A DNA stretch of 64,000 bases from Mycetocola zhadangensis (GCF_003668565.1 NZ_RCWJ01000001.1:744001-808000); one strand, 5' to 3'; shown: positions 8,670-18,125, numbered from the stretch's first letter. Program-made: numbers and translations. Notes: generated from the sequence alone by a model not told the origin.

Positions 8670-9229
8670 GACCGCTGCCGGCGCGTCATCCAATAGTTGA
8701 ACGAGCGAATACGGTGCCCAGCTCCACCAGAAGGCGTTTTGTTCTCGCGCCACTCGTCTTGATGCTCTCGCTACCGTTCGTAAGTTCGTGCGTCGTCAAG
8801 GACGCAACAGCGCTTGCCAAAGACAGCGTGCGGGCCAACATAAAACACTTCACGGACACTCTGCCGGACGTGGTCGGCGCCGGGGCAACGACGAAACAGG
8901 CCTTCGATCAAATCACTAGACGTGAGTTGGCCCTCTTCAACCCGGAGCAAACTACGAGCTGGCCCAACGGTGGCGGATCATCCGCGCTTCCACAAATCTT
9001 CGGCCTGGAATCGGATCAAGCCACCCTGATATTCAGCGTAATCTTCACGGGTCAGGGCCAGTCAGGGGGCGGGTGGACCTTCGACAGCCAATATTTCTTC
9101 GTTTGCGCCGGAATAGAGTACGACGGCGAGGCGATCACGTTGACTGACGTGGATTGTCCCGCCAACGCGGTTCGAGCCCTACCCCAGGACAGCGGGCTGA
9201 CCTTACGGGACGTCGGGGTCAGTACGTGA
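8666..9229 (+). CDS. Second putative lipoprotein of the sigma-factor cassette
   Basis: This 187-aa protein has a long basic leader, a hydrophobic segment (RRFVLAPLVLMLSLPFVSSC, about 23-42) and a lipobox-like VSS-C. The mature domain contains a cysteine pair (FVCAGI, DVDCPA), as do its two membrane-anchored neighbours. No family is recognised. Translation is coupled to the preceding lipoprotein (ATGA overlap). The last gene of the cassette, it is followed by 600 nt without a gene. Confidence 0.6.
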   Translation: MRPLPARHPIVERANTVPSSTRRRFVLAPLVLMLSLPFVSSCVVKDATALAKDSVRANIKHFTDTLPDVVGAGATTKQAFDQITRRELALFNPEQTTSWPNGGGSSALPQIFGLESDQATLIFSVIFTGQGQSGGGWTFDSQYFFVCAGIEYDGEAITLTDVDCPANAVRALPQDSGLTLRDVGVST

Positions 9230-9443
9230 CCCGCAACAAACAACCGATCGTTCAGTCAGGTGCATTTGACGCGGCCCTCCGAGACCGTTCCGGATCGATG
9301 ACAATGGACCCGATGTTGCGGCAATCCGGCGCGGCACACGTGTGGTGAATTGGGGCTGACGTGCGGATGCCTCCGGGTACTGTCACCGTCTGTTGGAGAA
9401 TCCCGCTTGGATCGCTGCAGTGCGGCGGCGTTTGCCACGCTGT

Positions 9444-9471
9444 TGTCTCAAAACCCTAGGGATACGAGACG
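9444..9471. repeat. 28-bp inverted repeat, second resolvase-like site I
   Basis: The ends TGTCTCAAAAC and GATACGAGACG surround a symmetric CCTAGG centre, giving the same 11-6-11 layout and TGTCTC ends as the repeat at 6663-6690. The two lie on either side of the sigma-factor cassette. Confidence 0.45.
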
Positions 9472-9526
9472 TGTCATGGCCGCGGCTCGCGCATCCTGGA
9501 AAATGACGGAATGTCGCAACCGGGCG

Positions 9527-9591
9527 AGTCTCATAACTACGTCGCGTAACCTCCTGGTCAAATTGCGGTGCTCATCATTGGTTATGAGACA
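9527..9591. repeat. Wide inverted pair, possible accessory recombinase sites
   Basis: AGTCTCATAAC (9527-9537) and GTTATGAGACA (9581-9591) are inverted copies, with ten of eleven bases matching, separated by 43 nt. They share the TCTC ends of the 28-bp repeat located 55 nt upstream. Together the three elements span about 150 nt, comparable to a three-subsite res region. The interpretation is inferred. Confidence 0.35.
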
Positions 9592-9821
9592 CCTGGGAGC
9601 AGCGTGACGAAGCTGATTGGCTAGGCGCGCCTATCGACGCGCCAGCAATTTATTGATTGGCAGTAGGTGGACCTTTTGGCCGCCGGCGTCCGGCGAGATG
9701 ACCTCCCTGGGCCGGCTGAGGTGATCGACACAGAACATGCTTGCCGTCGCCGAGGAGCCGCGCGGCCGAGGTGCCGGCTCCGCGTGCTGAATCTGGCCGA
9801 GACGACCGACGCATTCGCAAC

Positions 9822-9850
9822 TTGTTCTAGTTGAACTAGAACTATAGAAT
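9822..9850 (+). promoter_or_regulatory. Promoter and operator of the GntR/DUF1648 operon
   Basis: A -35 box TTGTTC (9822-9827) and a -10 box TAGAAT (9845-9850) are separated by 17 nt. The palindrome TTCTAGTTGAACTAGAA (9825-9841), with perfect 8-bp arms around one base, overlaps the -35 box and fills most of the spacer. The -10 box ends 6 nt before the ATG at 9857, so the mRNA is probably leaderless. A repressor bound here would exclude RNA polymerase; the adjacent GntR protein is the likely ligand. Confidence 0.65.
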
Positions 9851-9856
9851 GAAGAC

Positions 9857-10207
9857 ATGCTCCTGCGAATCGACCAATCGTCGACAACCCCGCTGTTCGA
9901 CCAACTCGCGGCGAGCATCCGCGCGGCAGCAATCGCTGGCAGCGTGAAGGCGGGGGAGAGGCTGCCGGCCGCCCGCGACCTGGCTGAGTCGCTCGACATC
10001 AACGTGCACACGGTCCTTCGCGCATATCAAGTACTTCGTGACGAGGGTCTCGTTGATCTCCGCCGCGGGCGCGGCGCAGTCGTGACCGATCGCGCCGCAC
10101 GATACTCGCAACTCAGCGCTGCGATCGACGCGGTCGTCGCTGAAGCCCGCACCCTGGAACTCAGCCCAGATACCGTAGCCGCCCTACTCCGAGAGGCCCT
10201 GAGATGA
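9857..10207 (+). CDS. GntR-family transcriptional regulator, YtrA type
   Basis: This 116-aa repressor has the GntR winged helix at residues ~10-75 (SIRAAAIAGSVKAGERLPAA, then HTVLRAYQVLRDEGLVDLRR) and only a short helical tail of about 40 residues, the mark of the YtrA subfamily. YtrA regulators dimerise through this tail and usually control an adjacent membrane or ABC protein. The stop overlaps the next ORF by 4 nt (ATGA), so both are co-expressed. The gene is probably autoregulated through the palindrome inside its promoter. Confidence 0.9.
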   Translation: MLLRIDQSSTTPLFDQLAASIRAAAIAGSVKAGERLPAARDLAESLDINVHTVLRAYQVLRDEGLVDLRRGRGAVVTDRAARYSQLSAAIDAVVAEARTLELSPDTVAALLREALR

Positions 10208-11205
10208 CCACCGAAGCACGACCGATGCCCGGACGCACCCGTTACAGAATGATCGGGCTGGTGCTTCCGCTGCTGATCGCCCTGGTCGGAGCGGTCATGG
10301 CAGCCTCCTGGCTTCCCGATCTCCCGGACCCGGTAGCGGTCCACTGGAGCAGCGAGGGCGCCGACGGGTTCGGAAGTGCCTGGACCATGATTCTGTTGCC
10401 GCTCGGTGTCGTGACCGGTTTCACCGTTGTGACGCAGCTGTCGTTATTAAACGCCCCCGGTCGCGGCGGGCTGACGAGTACCGAAAAGATCCTCGTCGTG
10501 TCTCGGCTCTTCATGAGCGTCCTGCTCACGGTCGGTGTGCTCGGCTCGCTCGCCGTCCAGCGTGGACTGAACGACGCGGCTGACGCACCGAACATTGCTG
10601 CGCCGATGATCATCGGCGCGGTTGGTGGCTTCCTGCTCGCGGGAGCCGCATGGCTCGCCCTGCCCAAGGCTGTGCCGACCGTCACTGAAGCTGAAACCGC
10701 AGTCGAGCCGCTCGATCTGGCCCCATCCGAAAGCGTGTACTGGTCGCGAACCGTGCGCATTTCCGGCGGTGTGGCAACCGTGATGGGTCTCGTCGTCGCG
10801 CTCGCGGTCGGGAGCAGCATCCTGGCGTCGATAGGCTCGTCGTCCGGCCTGCCGGTCGTCCTGACATCCGCTGGCTTCGTGATGGTGCTGTCTCTTGGCA
10901 TGTCGTTCTGGCGGGTGCGTGCCGACCGGCGCGGGTTTGCCGTACGCGGACTGCTCGGCTGGCCGCGAGTCAGCATTCCCGCCACCGAAATTGCTGAGGT
11001 CCGCGTCGTTCAGGTGAATCCCACAGCGGACTTTGGCGGTTGGGGTTGGCGCTGGGCTTCGGGCAACCGCACCGGAATCATTCTTCGGTCAGGAGAAGCG
11101 ATCGAGGTCGCGAGGCGTAACGGGAAACGACTGGTCGTCACTGTCGATGACGCCGAGACAGCCGCCAGGGTGCTGCAGACGCTCGCGTCCCGCAGTCCCG
11201 TTTGA
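10204..11205 (+). CDS. DUF1648-domain integral membrane protein
   Basis: This is a 333-aa multi-helix membrane protein. The DUF1648 signature is seen near residues 38-57 (LPDPVAVHWSSEGADGFGS), between the first two helices. Further helices lie about 60-75, 97-112, 135-155, 185-205 and 215-235, and the last ~90 residues form a soluble domain (PRVSIPATEIAEVRVVQVNP). DUF1648 proteins are often paired with YtrA-type GntR repressors, as here, and some (SdpI-like) act in immunity to secreted toxins. That role is only a possibility for this gene. Confidence 0.82.
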   Translation: MTTEARPMPGRTRYRMIGLVLPLLIALVGAVMAASWLPDLPDPVAVHWSSEGADGFGSAWTMILLPLGVVTGFTVVTQLSLLNAPGRGGLTSTEKILVVSRLFMSVLLTVGVLGSLAVQRGLNDAADAPNIAAPMIIGAVGGFLLAGAAWLALPKAVPTVTEAETAVEPLDLAPSESVYWSRTVRISGGVATVMGLVVALAVGSSILASIGSSSGLPVVLTSAGFVMVLSLGMSFWRVRADRRGFAVRGLLGWPRVSIPATEIAEVRVVQVNPTADFGGWGWRWASGNRTGIILRSGEAIEVARRNGKRLVVTVDDAETAARVLQTLASRSPV

Positions 11206-11339
11206 CGGCATCCGGATCGTTTGATGTGTCGGGTGCTCGAAGAGTGGAGGGCCCGACGCGCAGGCCCCAGCGGTTGGGGAGCCCCGCGTCGAGCGCCGAC
11301 TTCGAGAGGTTTCAGCGCCTCGCCGCCCCGGTGAACCGA

Positions 11340-11530
11340 ATTCCCCGCTATCCTTGGGGGAGCGACTGCGATCCGGCCATCACCGGGGAGTCTTCGGAAG
11401 AACAGCACCGTGCACCTGCGGAGCCCAGTAGAACCGAACGGGGCTGGCCCGTTATAGCCAACGAACGAGCGGCCGACATGCGCGGCAAGCGAGGTGGTAC
11501 CGCGGATCGAAATCTGATCCGCCCTCGCAG
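11340..11530 (+). promoter_or_regulatory. T-box riboswitch of ileS (tRNA-Ile sensing, probably translational)
   Basis: The leader contains GGCCATCACCGGGGAG (11375-11390), where ATC at 11379-11381 is the isoleucine specifier. TCTTCGGAAGAAC follows, and the T-box core AGGTGGTACCGCGG (11492-11505) pairs with the tRNA acceptor end. This is the actinobacterial ileS type with a very short stem I. No terminator hairpin with a U-run follows. Instead, sequence up to the ribosome-binding site (GCAGGT near 11528 against ACCTGC near 11543) could pair, so control is likely at translation initiation. Uncharged tRNA-Ile would turn ileS on. Confidence 0.85.
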
Positions 11531-11557
11531 GTGAACACTGAACCTGCCGGGAGAACA

Positions 11558-14500
11558 ATGCCATACCCCAAATCACACGACGCCGCTGGAGCAGCCTTCG
11601 GCGTGACTCCCTCTCCGACGTTCCCGAACATCGAGAAGGACGTTCTCGAGTTCTGGAAGAACGACGCGACCTTCGAGGCATCCGTTTCACAGCGCGAAGG
11701 CGCTGACGAGTGGGTGTTCTACGATGGCCCGCCGTTCGCGAATGGTTTGCCGCACTACGGTCACCTCCTGACCGGCTACGCGAAGGACCTCTTCCCGCGG
11801 TTCCAGACCATGCGCGGCAAGCAGGTGCACCGCCGTTTCGGCTGGGACACCCACGGCCTCCCGGCTGAGCTCGAGGCTGAGCGCCAGCTCGGCATCACCG
11901 ACAAGAGCCAGATCGAAGAGATGGGCATCGCAGCGTTCAACGGTGCCGCCAAGGACTCCGTGCTCAAGTACACCGAGGACTGGGTGAATTACGTCACCCG
12001 TCAGGCGCGCTGGGTCGACTTCGAAAACGACTACAAGACGCTCGACATCACCTTCATGGAGAGCGTCATCTGGGCGTTCAAGCAGCTGCACGACAAGGGG
12101 CTCGCCTATGAGGGCTACCGCGTTCTCCCGTATTGCTGGCGCGACCAGACCCCGCTGTCCAACCACGAGCTGCGCATGGACGACGACGTCTACAAGATGC
12201 GCCAGGACCAGACAGTCACCGTCACGTTCCCGCTCGTCGGCGTCAAGGCCGAGTCGCTCGGCCTCACCGGCGTGCGCGCGCTGGCCTGGACGACGACGCC
12301 GTGGACTCTTCCCACGAACGCGGCACTCGCCGTAGGTCCTGAGATCGAGTACGCCGTCGTTCTCGCTGGACCACATGGAACACCGGATGCCACTGTGTTG
12401 CGTGAGAAGGACCCGAACCTTTCCGACTCCACCGAGGTGCTCGGCGGGGAATACCTCCTCGCCACGGCTCTGGTCGGCAACTACGCCAAAGACCTTGGGT
12501 ATGACTCCGCGGAAGACGCTCTCGCGGCGATCTCACGCACCGTCGTTGGATCTGAACTGCAGGACGTCACATACGACCGCCTGTTCGACTACTACTCCGA
12601 CGTGGACGAGTACGGCATGCAGGACGCCTGGCGCATCCTCGTCGCCGACTACGTCACGCTCGAAGACGGAACGGGAATCGTTCACCAGTCACCTGCGTAC
12701 GGTGAAGAAGACCAGAAGATCTGCGAGGCCGCAGGCATCCCCGTCATCATCTCGCTCGACGACGGTGGCAAGTTCCTGCCGGCCGTGACCGACGTCGCTG
12801 GGCTGCTCTGGTCCGACGCCAACAAGCCGCTCACCCAGCTCATCAAGGCCGAGGGTCGCTTGCTTCGCCAGGCCAGCTACGAGCACTCCTACCCGCACTG
12901 CTGGCGCTGCCGGAACCCGCTGATCTACAAGGCGGTCTCGAGCTGGTTCATCCGGGTTCCCGAGTTCCGCGACCGCATGGTTGACCTCAACCAGGACATC
13001 AACTGGGTTCCTGACAACGTCAAGGACGGCCAGTTCGGCAAATGGATCGGCAACGCCCGTGACTGGTCGATCAGCCGCAACCGCTACTGGGGATCCCCGA
13101 TCCCCGTGTGGAAGAGCGATAACCCCGAGTACCCGCGCATCGACGTGTACGGGTCGCTCGACGAGCTCGAGCAGGACTTCGGCGTGCGTCCGACCGACCT
13201 GCACCGCCCCTACATCGACGAACTGACCCGGCCGAACCCCGACGACCCCACCGGTCAGTCCACGATGCGCCGCATCACCGACGTCCTCGACGTGTGGTTC
13301 GACTCGGGCTCGATGCCGTTCGCCCAGGTGCACTACCCGTTCGAAAACCGCGAGTGGTTCGACTCGCACAATCCGGCCGACTTCATCGTCGAGTACATCG
13401 GTCAGACCCGCGGCTGGTTCTACACACTCCACGTGCTCTCGACCGCGCTGTTCGATCGGCCCGCGTACAAGAACGTGCTGAGCCACGGCATCGTGCTCGG
13501 AAGCGACGGGCAGAAGATGTCGAAGTCGCTCCGAAACTACCCGGACGTCAACGAGGTGTTCGACCGCGACGGTTCCGACGCAATGCGCTGGTTCCTCATG
13601 TCGAGCTCAGTCCTCCGCGGTGGCAACCTCATCGTCACCGAAGAGGGCATCCGTGAGGGCGTCCGACAGATGCTCCTGCCGCTCTGGAACACCTGGTACT
13701 TCTTCAGCCTGTACGCCAACACGGCACGTGAGGGTGGATACGACGCCTCGTGGCGCACCGACTCGACCGACGTCCTCGACCAGTACATCCTGGCGAAGAC
13801 CCGCGTTGTGGTCGACGAGGTTGCCGGTCACTTCGAGAACCTCGACTCGACGCTCGCCGCAGCAACACTGCGTGACTTCGCCGACGTTCTCACCAACTGG
13901 TACGTTCGTCGCTCGCGTGACCGGTTCTGGGCCGGCGTCGACGAGAACGGCAACGGCACCGAGGCATTCGACACCCTGTACACGGTGCTCGAGGTAATCA
14001 CCCGCGCCGCGGCGCCTCTGCTGCCGCTCGTCGCAGAACGCATCTGGAAGGACCTCACCGGAGGCCGCAGCGTGCACCTCGAGGACTGGCCGGACAGCTC
14101 GGCCTTCCCGGCTGACGACGTGCTCGTCGCGTCGATGGACCAGATCCGTGCGATCAGCTCCACGGTGCTCTCGCTTCGCAAGCAGGCCGGCCGTCGCGTG
14201 CGTCTGCCGCTCGCAACATTGACGGTTGTGTCTCCAGACCCCGAACACCTGAAGCGTTTCGGCGACATCCTCCGTGACGAGCTCAACGTTAAGAACGTCG
14301 AGTTCGTTACGCTGACCGACTCGAGTGCGGCCGACTACGGAATCACCTCGAAGCTCACCGTCAACGCCCGCGCTGCCGGACCACGCCTCGGCAAGAACGT
14401 GCAGACAGTCATCAAGGCCGCTCGTGCTGGCGACTGGACCGAAGTCGACGGCGTCGTGACGGCAGGGGGAGTGGAACTGCTCCCGAGCGAGTATGACCTC

Positions 14501-14962
14501 GTGCTTGAGACCGCTGCAGCCGAGGGTGCAGCCGAACAGGCCCTTGCCCTGCTTCCCGAGGGCGGCTTCGTCCTCCTCGACACCCAGACCACTCCCGAGC
14601 TGGAGGCCGAAGGCCTTGCCCGCGACGTTGTCCGAGCCGTGCAGGACACTCGCAAGGCTGCCGGTTTCGACGTGAGCGACCGTATCCGCCTCGGTCTCGT
14701 TTTCGAGAGCGCTGCAGACGCGGATGCTGTCACTTTCGTTACAGAGGTCGACATCGCGTCAGAGACGCTGGCGACGACTCAGTCACTTCACGCGTACGCC
14801 GAGGTCGACGAGTCCCAGCTCGCTGGCACTCCGTCCGAGTGGCTCCCGGCACTTCTCGGCGACGAGCCGGAGTTCTACAAGGAATTCTCGGCCGGACAGT
14901 TCGCGAATGCCGGATCATTCATCGTTGCGGTCCGCCGTGCGACCAGGAGCCTCAATGTCTGA
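11558..14962 (+). CDS. ileS: Isoleucine--tRNA ligase
   Basis: This cytoplasmic class I synthetase charges tRNA-Ile. It has 1134 aa from ATG 11558, the long eukaryote-like form found in many actinobacteria. The HIGH motif is PHYGH (about 64-68) and KMSKS is GQKMSKS. An editing domain lies between them, with the [11 protein letters not shown] signature. ATG 11558 is preceded by CCGGGAG at good spacing; an in-frame GTG at 11531 exists but lies directly after the T-box. The gene ends overlapping folC by 8 nt. Regulation is by the T-box leader. Confidence 0.98.
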   Translation: MPYPKSHDAAGAAFGVTPSPTFPNIEKDVLEFWKNDATFEASVSQREGADEWVFYDGPPFANGLPHYGHLLTGYAKDLFPRFQTMRGKQVHRRFGWDTHGLPAELEAERQLGITDKSQIEEMGIAAFNGAAKDSVLKYTEDWVNYVTRQARWVDFENDYKTLDITFMESVIWAFKQLHDKGLAYEGYRVLPYCWRDQTPLSNHELRMDDDVYKMRQDQTVTVTFPLVGVKAESLGLTGVRALAWTTTPWTLPTNAALAVGPEIEYAVVLAGPHGTPDATVLREKDPNLSDSTEVLGGEYLLATALVGNYAKDLGYDSAEDALAAISRTVVGSELQDVTYDRLFDYYSDVDEYGMQDAWRILVADYVTLEDGTGIVHQSPAYGEEDQKICEAAGIPVIISLDDGGKFLPAVTDVAGLLWSDANKPLTQLIKAEGRLLRQASYEHSYPHCWRCRNPLIYKAVSSWFIRVPEFRDRMVDLNQDINWVPDNVKDGQFGKWIGNARDWSISRNRYWGSPIPVWKSDNPEYPRIDVYGSLDELEQDFGVRPTDLHRPYIDELTRPNPDDPTGQSTMRRITDVLDVWFDSGSMPFAQVHYPFENREWFDSHNPADFIVEYIGQTRGWFYTLHVLSTALFDRPAYKNVLSHGIVLGSDGQKMSKSLRNYPDVNEVFDRDGSDAMRWFLMSSSVLRGGNLIVTEEGIREGVRQMLLPLWNTWYFFSLYANTAREGGYDASWRTDSTDVLDQYILAKTRVVVDEVAGHFENLDSTLAAATLRDFADVLTNWYVRRSRDRFWAGVDENGNGTEAFDTLYTVLEVITRAAAPLLPLVAERIWKDLTGGRSVHLEDWPDSSAFPADDVLVASMDQIRAISSTVLSLRKQAGRRVRLPLATLTVVSPDPEHLKRFGDILRDELNVKNVEFVTLTDSSAADYGITSKLTVNARAAGPRLGKNVQTVIKAARAGDWTEVDGVVTAGGVELLPSEYDLVLETAAAEGAAEQALALLPEGGFVLLDTQTTPELEAEGLARDVVRAVQDTRKAAGFDVSDRIRLGLVFESAADADAVTFVTEVDIASETLATTQSLHAYAEVDESQLAGTPSEWLPALLGDEPEFYKEFSAGQFANAGSFIVAVRRATRSLNV

Positions 14963-16319
14963 GTATGACGACGACTTCGCTGAACAGGGCCAGGCCGTCT
15001 ACGAGGCGCTCCTGGCCCGAACGGGCGAGGCGGCCCCACAGCCGCGGCTCGAGCCCACCCGCCGGGTGCTCGACCTGCTTGGCGACCCGCAGCGGGCATT
15101 CCCGATCATCCACCTGACCGGAACCAACGGCAAAACCAGCACGAGCCGCCTGATCGAGAGCATCCTTCGCGCATACGGACTGCGCACCGGACTGTTCACG
15201 AGCCCTCACCTCGTGTCCTTCAACGAGCGCATAGTTCTTGACGGTGAACCGATCTCGAACGAAGCGCTCGCACGCAACTGGGATGACATCCGACCGTACG
15301 TCGAGATGGTGGACGCTGAACTCGCGGAGGCCGGGAACGAACCGCTCACCTTCTTCGAGGTGCTCACCGTGCTCGCATACGCGAGCTTCGCCGACGCTCC
15401 CATCGACGTCGGTGTGATCGAAGTGGGAATGGGCGGCGAGTGGGACTCCACCAATGTCGCTGACGCACAGATCGCGGTTTTCACCCCGATCGACCTCGAC
15501 CACGTTGCGCGTCTCGGCTCGACCATCGCGGAGATCGCGCGCACCAAGGCGGGAATCATCAAACCGGCGGCCACTGTTGTCACTGCGGCGCAGCATCCGG
15601 ATGCTTTGGCAGAAATTCGGAAGGCTGCGGAACGTGACGAAGCAGTCGTCATCGCCCAGGACGTCGACTTCGAACTCACAGCCGACCACGTCGCCGTTGG
15701 CGGCCAGGTGATCAGCGTTCGTGGACGCGCGGGGGAGTACACCGACCTGTACCTGCCGTTGTACGGAGACCACCAGGGTCAAAACGCAGCAGTGGCGATC
15801 GCCGTCGTTGAGACATTCCTCGGCGACGGCAGCCAGCCGCTCGGCAATGACCCGCTGGTCGAAGGGCTTTCGGAAGTGACCTCACCCGGTCGCCTGCAAC
15901 TCGTCGGAATCGAACCGACCGTGCTCGTCGACGCCGCGCACAACCCGCACGGCGCCCGTTCACTTGCGGCCGCCCTGGACAAGTACTTCGACTTCGCAGA
16001 GACGGTGTTCGTGCTCGGTGTGCTCGGCGACAAGGACGCAGAGGGCATCCTCTCGGTTCTCGCGCCGATCGCCGCACGAATTCACATCACCGCGTCGTCG
16101 TCATCCCGGTCGATCCCTGTGGACGAACTGGCTGAACGCGCCGCCGCCATCACCGTGCCTGGGCTGGTTCACGCCTTCGACTCGGCAGAGGACGCGGTGT
16201 TCGCAGCACGTGAGTGGGCAAACGAGGGTACGTCACGACTCGTCGTTGTGACGGGGTCTGTCGTGCTCGCCGGCGAGATTCTTGACCTCGCCGAAGCCGA
16301 GGAATGGAAAAAAGCATGA
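14955..16319 (+). CDS. folC: Bifunctional folylpolyglutamate synthase/dihydrofolate synthase
   Basis: This 454-aa Mur-ligase-family enzyme adds glutamate to dihydropteroate and to tetrahydrofolate. The P-loop [12 protein letters not shown] lies at 54-65, followed by the family segment [16 protein letters not shown]. The Mur-ligase central part ([15 protein letters not shown]) and the C-terminal domain ([10 protein letters not shown]) are also present. ATG 14955 lies 8 nt inside ileS, giving translational coupling. The downstream DUF4233 gene overlaps by 4 nt. Confidence 0.96.
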   Translation: MSEYDDDFAEQGQAVYEALLARTGEAAPQPRLEPTRRVLDLLGDPQRAFPIIHLTGTNGKTSTSRLIESILRAYGLRTGLFTSPHLVSFNERIVLDGEPISNEALARNWDDIRPYVEMVDAELAEAGNEPLTFFEVLTVLAYASFADAPIDVGVIEVGMGGEWDSTNVADAQIAVFTPIDLDHVARLGSTIAEIARTKAGIIKPAATVVTAAQHPDALAEIRKAAERDEAVVIAQDVDFELTADHVAVGGQVISVRGRAGEYTDLYLPLYGDHQGQNAAVAIAVVETFLGDGSQPLGNDPLVEGLSEVTSPGRLQLVGIEPTVLVDAAHNPHGARSLAAALDKYFDFAETVFVLGVLGDKDAEGILSVLAPIAARIHITASSSSRSIPVDELAERAAAITVPGLVHAFDSAEDAVFAAREWANEGTSRLVVVTGSVVLAGEILDLAEAEEWKKA

Positions 16320-16693
16320 GGCGTCAACGCCAGAGCGTGCAGCAGTCACTCGCGTCGATAGTTCTCGGCTTCGAGCTCGTCGTCGTGTTTCTCGCGGCTC
16401 TCGTCGCGTTTGGGCTCAAAGCGCTCTCAGCGCCTGTCGCCCTGATCGGTGGAGCGGTCCTCTGCCTGGTGATCGTGGCAACACTCGGGCTGCTGCGCCA
16501 CCGCTGGGGCATCATTGTGGGCTGGGTGGTGCAAGGCGTTATCGTTGCTACCGGCATCTTCGTGCCGATCATGTTCATAATTGGCGCGCTTTTCGCTGGC
16601 ATGTGGGTTTACTCCATGGTGGCCGGCGGTCGGATCGACCGTCAGAAAGCCGCCGCTGCAGCACAACTTGGAGACGAAACACATGGCCGTTGA
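16316..16693 (+). CDS. DUF4233 membrane protein
   Basis: This is a 125-aa protein with an N-terminal basic segment and about three membrane helices (roughly 13-35, 40-58 and 65-95), matching the DUF4233 family. That family is found almost only in actinobacteria, typically between folC and ndk exactly as here. The function is unknown. The start ATG 16316 overlaps the folC stop (ATGA); the end overlaps ndk by 11 nt. Confidence 0.85.
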   Translation: MRRQRQSVQQSLASIVLGFELVVVFLAALVAFGLKALSAPVALIGGAVLCLVIVATLGLLRHRWGIIVGWVVQGVIVATGIFVPIMFIIGALFAGMWVYSMVAGGRIDRQKAAAAAQLGDETHGR

Positions 16694-17099
16694 AGAAACA
16701 CTTGTTCTGGTAAAGCCGGACGGTGTCGCCCGCAACCTCACCGGGGAAATCCTGCGCCGCATCGAGGCAAAGGGGTACTCGCTCGTCGACATTCGCCTTG
16801 TGCAGCCCGACCGCTCGCTCCTCGCGAAGCACTACGAAGAGCACGAAGGCAAGCCCTTCTACGAGCCCCTCGTCGAGTTCATGCTCTCCGGCTCCATCGT
16901 GGCGATCCGTGTCGCAGGTGACCGTGTGATCGAGGGCTTCCGCAGCCTCGCCGGAACGACAGACCCGACGACAGCGGCACCCGGCACGATCCGTGGTGAC
17001 TTCGGTCGCGACTGGGGCCTCAAGGTTCAGCAGAACCTGGTGCACGGCTCGGACAGCCCCGAGTCCGCAGCGCGCGAACTCTCCCTCTGGTTCAAGTAA
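16683..17099 (+). CDS. ndk: Nucleoside diphosphate kinase
   Basis: This 138-aa enzyme transfers the gamma phosphate between NTPs and NDPs. It shows TLVLVKPDGVARNL at 6-19, the phosphate-binding FRSLAGTTDP region at 86-95, and the catalytic histidine in QNLVHGSDS at residue 121. Length and motifs are normal. ATG 16683 lies within the end of the DUF4233 gene. The longer in-frame reading from 16581 is only overlap sequence. Confidence 0.97.
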   Translation: MAVEETLVLVKPDGVARNLTGEILRRIEAKGYSLVDIRLVQPDRSLLAKHYEEHEGKPFYEPLVEFMLSGSIVAIRVAGDRVIEGFRSLAGTTDPTTAAPGTIRGDFGRDWGLKVQQNLVHGSDSPESAARELSLWFK

Positions 17100-17110
17100 C
17101 ACTCGAACAC

Positions 17111-17150
17111 CGAAGCGAGGCGTCCCTGAACGGGGCGCCTCGCTTCGTCG
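17111..17150. terminator. Hairpin between convergent ndk and VKOR genes
   Basis: A 12-bp perfect stem, CGAAGCGAGGCG (17111-17122) with CGCCTCGCTTCG (17136-17147), encloses a 13-nt loop. It lies 11 nt after the ndk stop. No long U-run follows on either strand, so it may act with Rho or as an mRNA 3' end stabiliser in both directions. Confidence 0.65.
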
Positions 17151-17180
17151 TTGGGGCCGCGGTCCGGCACCGACCCGCGC

Positions 17181-17774
17181 TTACAGTGTGCGGAGCACGT
17201 CCAGTCGCAGCTGCGCCACAATCGCGATGACCAGGTAGCAGGCCACCGTCAGCGGAGCCAGCCAGCCATACAGGGCGCTTGCCACGCGTCGAATGCCGGC
17301 CGATGCTGGCAGGTTGCCCCTGCTGACGTTGTACAGCGTCACCGCGAGGAACACGGGAATCGTCACCGCCCACGTCACCATGCACCACGGGCACAGCGTG
17401 CCGAGCACGAAAATGCTCTGGGAGATCAGCCAGATCACGAACCCCAACGCTCCGGCGAGCCCAATATTGAAGAGCACCCAGAACCAGCGTGCAAAGCGTG
17501 CCCCTGCGAGGATGGCGACACCAACGGCGATGGGTGCGACCCAGCCGGCAATACCCAGAAGCGGGTTCGGGAACCCGAACACCGATCCTTGCCAGGATTC
17601 CAGGTTCGCTCCGCACTGCACGAGCACACTGAAGTCGCAGGAAAGCGCCTCACCTGGCGATGTCAGCGTGTGCAGCTTTTCGAGAGTGAGCGCGAACGCG
17701 GCGACTTCGCCGATGGCTCCGGCGAGGATGAGAAAGACGGCGAGCACACGAGGGCTGTCGTCGGTTCTCTGCAC
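17181..17774 (-). CDS. Vitamin K epoxide reductase (VKOR) family protein
   Basis: This is a 197-aa polytopic membrane oxidoreductase. VKOR homologues reoxidise DsbA-like proteins with a quinone as electron acceptor and drive disulfide formation outside the cell. The loop cysteines are at 46 and 54 (SCDFSVLVQCG) and the active-site CPWC is at 128-131. Helices run about 10-30, 72-92, 98-118, 126-145 and 165-188. No DsbA-like gene is adjacent and there is no fused thioredoxin domain. The gene is convergent with ndk. Confidence 0.92.
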   Translation of the reverse strand: MQRTDDSPRVLAVFLILAGAIGEVAAFALTLEKLHTLTSPGEALSCDFSVLVQCGANLESWQGSVFGFPNPLLGIAGWVAPIAVGVAILAGARFARWFWVLFNIGLAGALGFVIWLISQSIFVLGTLCPWCMVTWAVTIPVFLAVTLYNVSRGNLPASAGIRRVASALYGWLAPLTVACYLVIAIVAQLRLDVLRTL

Positions 17775-18125
17775 GCTTCGGATTATGACACAACGTTGAC
17801 TTTGGTCAGCCGTGGGAATCGCTGTGAACGCACCCGGCGTGCGATAATGAGAGCACGACCGTGGGGCCGCGCTCTACAGTCGTACAACAGAAGGCTTATT
17901 GGGCACGGCGCTCGTAATGAAACAGCGTTCGCCCAGTGTTTGAGACAAAAGTTTTCGTTGGCCACAACTCACGTGGGTGAGGCCGACAAAGAAGGTGCGT
18001 GACTAGAGCCAGAGGGCCGGTCGCGAACATACAGGATTTGCGGGGAGTACGCGAAAGCGAGAAACCGCTCGAGAGTTCCCGGATGGGCAGCGCGGCTGTC
18101 GCACCGGATGAGGAGTGCACCAGGA
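17775..18125. other. Intergenic region upstream of rne with candidate promoter and long leader
   Basis: About 350 nt separate the VKOR start from rne. An extended -10 TGCGATAAT (17840-17848) is the clearest promoter-like element on the plus strand, which would give rne a 5' UTR near 270 nt. RNase E leaders are often long and used for autoregulation. That is not shown here. Confidence 0.35.

Larger units (their letters stand above)
9230..9824. other. Gene-free stretch with repeated TGTCTC-type inverted repeats
   Basis: About 600 nt hold no supportable gene. They contain the 28-bp inverted repeat at 9444-9471 and a wider inverted pair, AGTCTCATAAC at 9527-9537 and GTTATGAGACA at 9581-9591. The rest up to the GntR promoter shows nothing recognisable. 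Confidence 0.5.

Noticed and set aside
6293-9856. Insertion sequence carrying the sigma cassette
   Set aside because: No transposase or terminal repeats with target duplication were found. The 28-bp repeats are internally palindromic, unlike IS ends.
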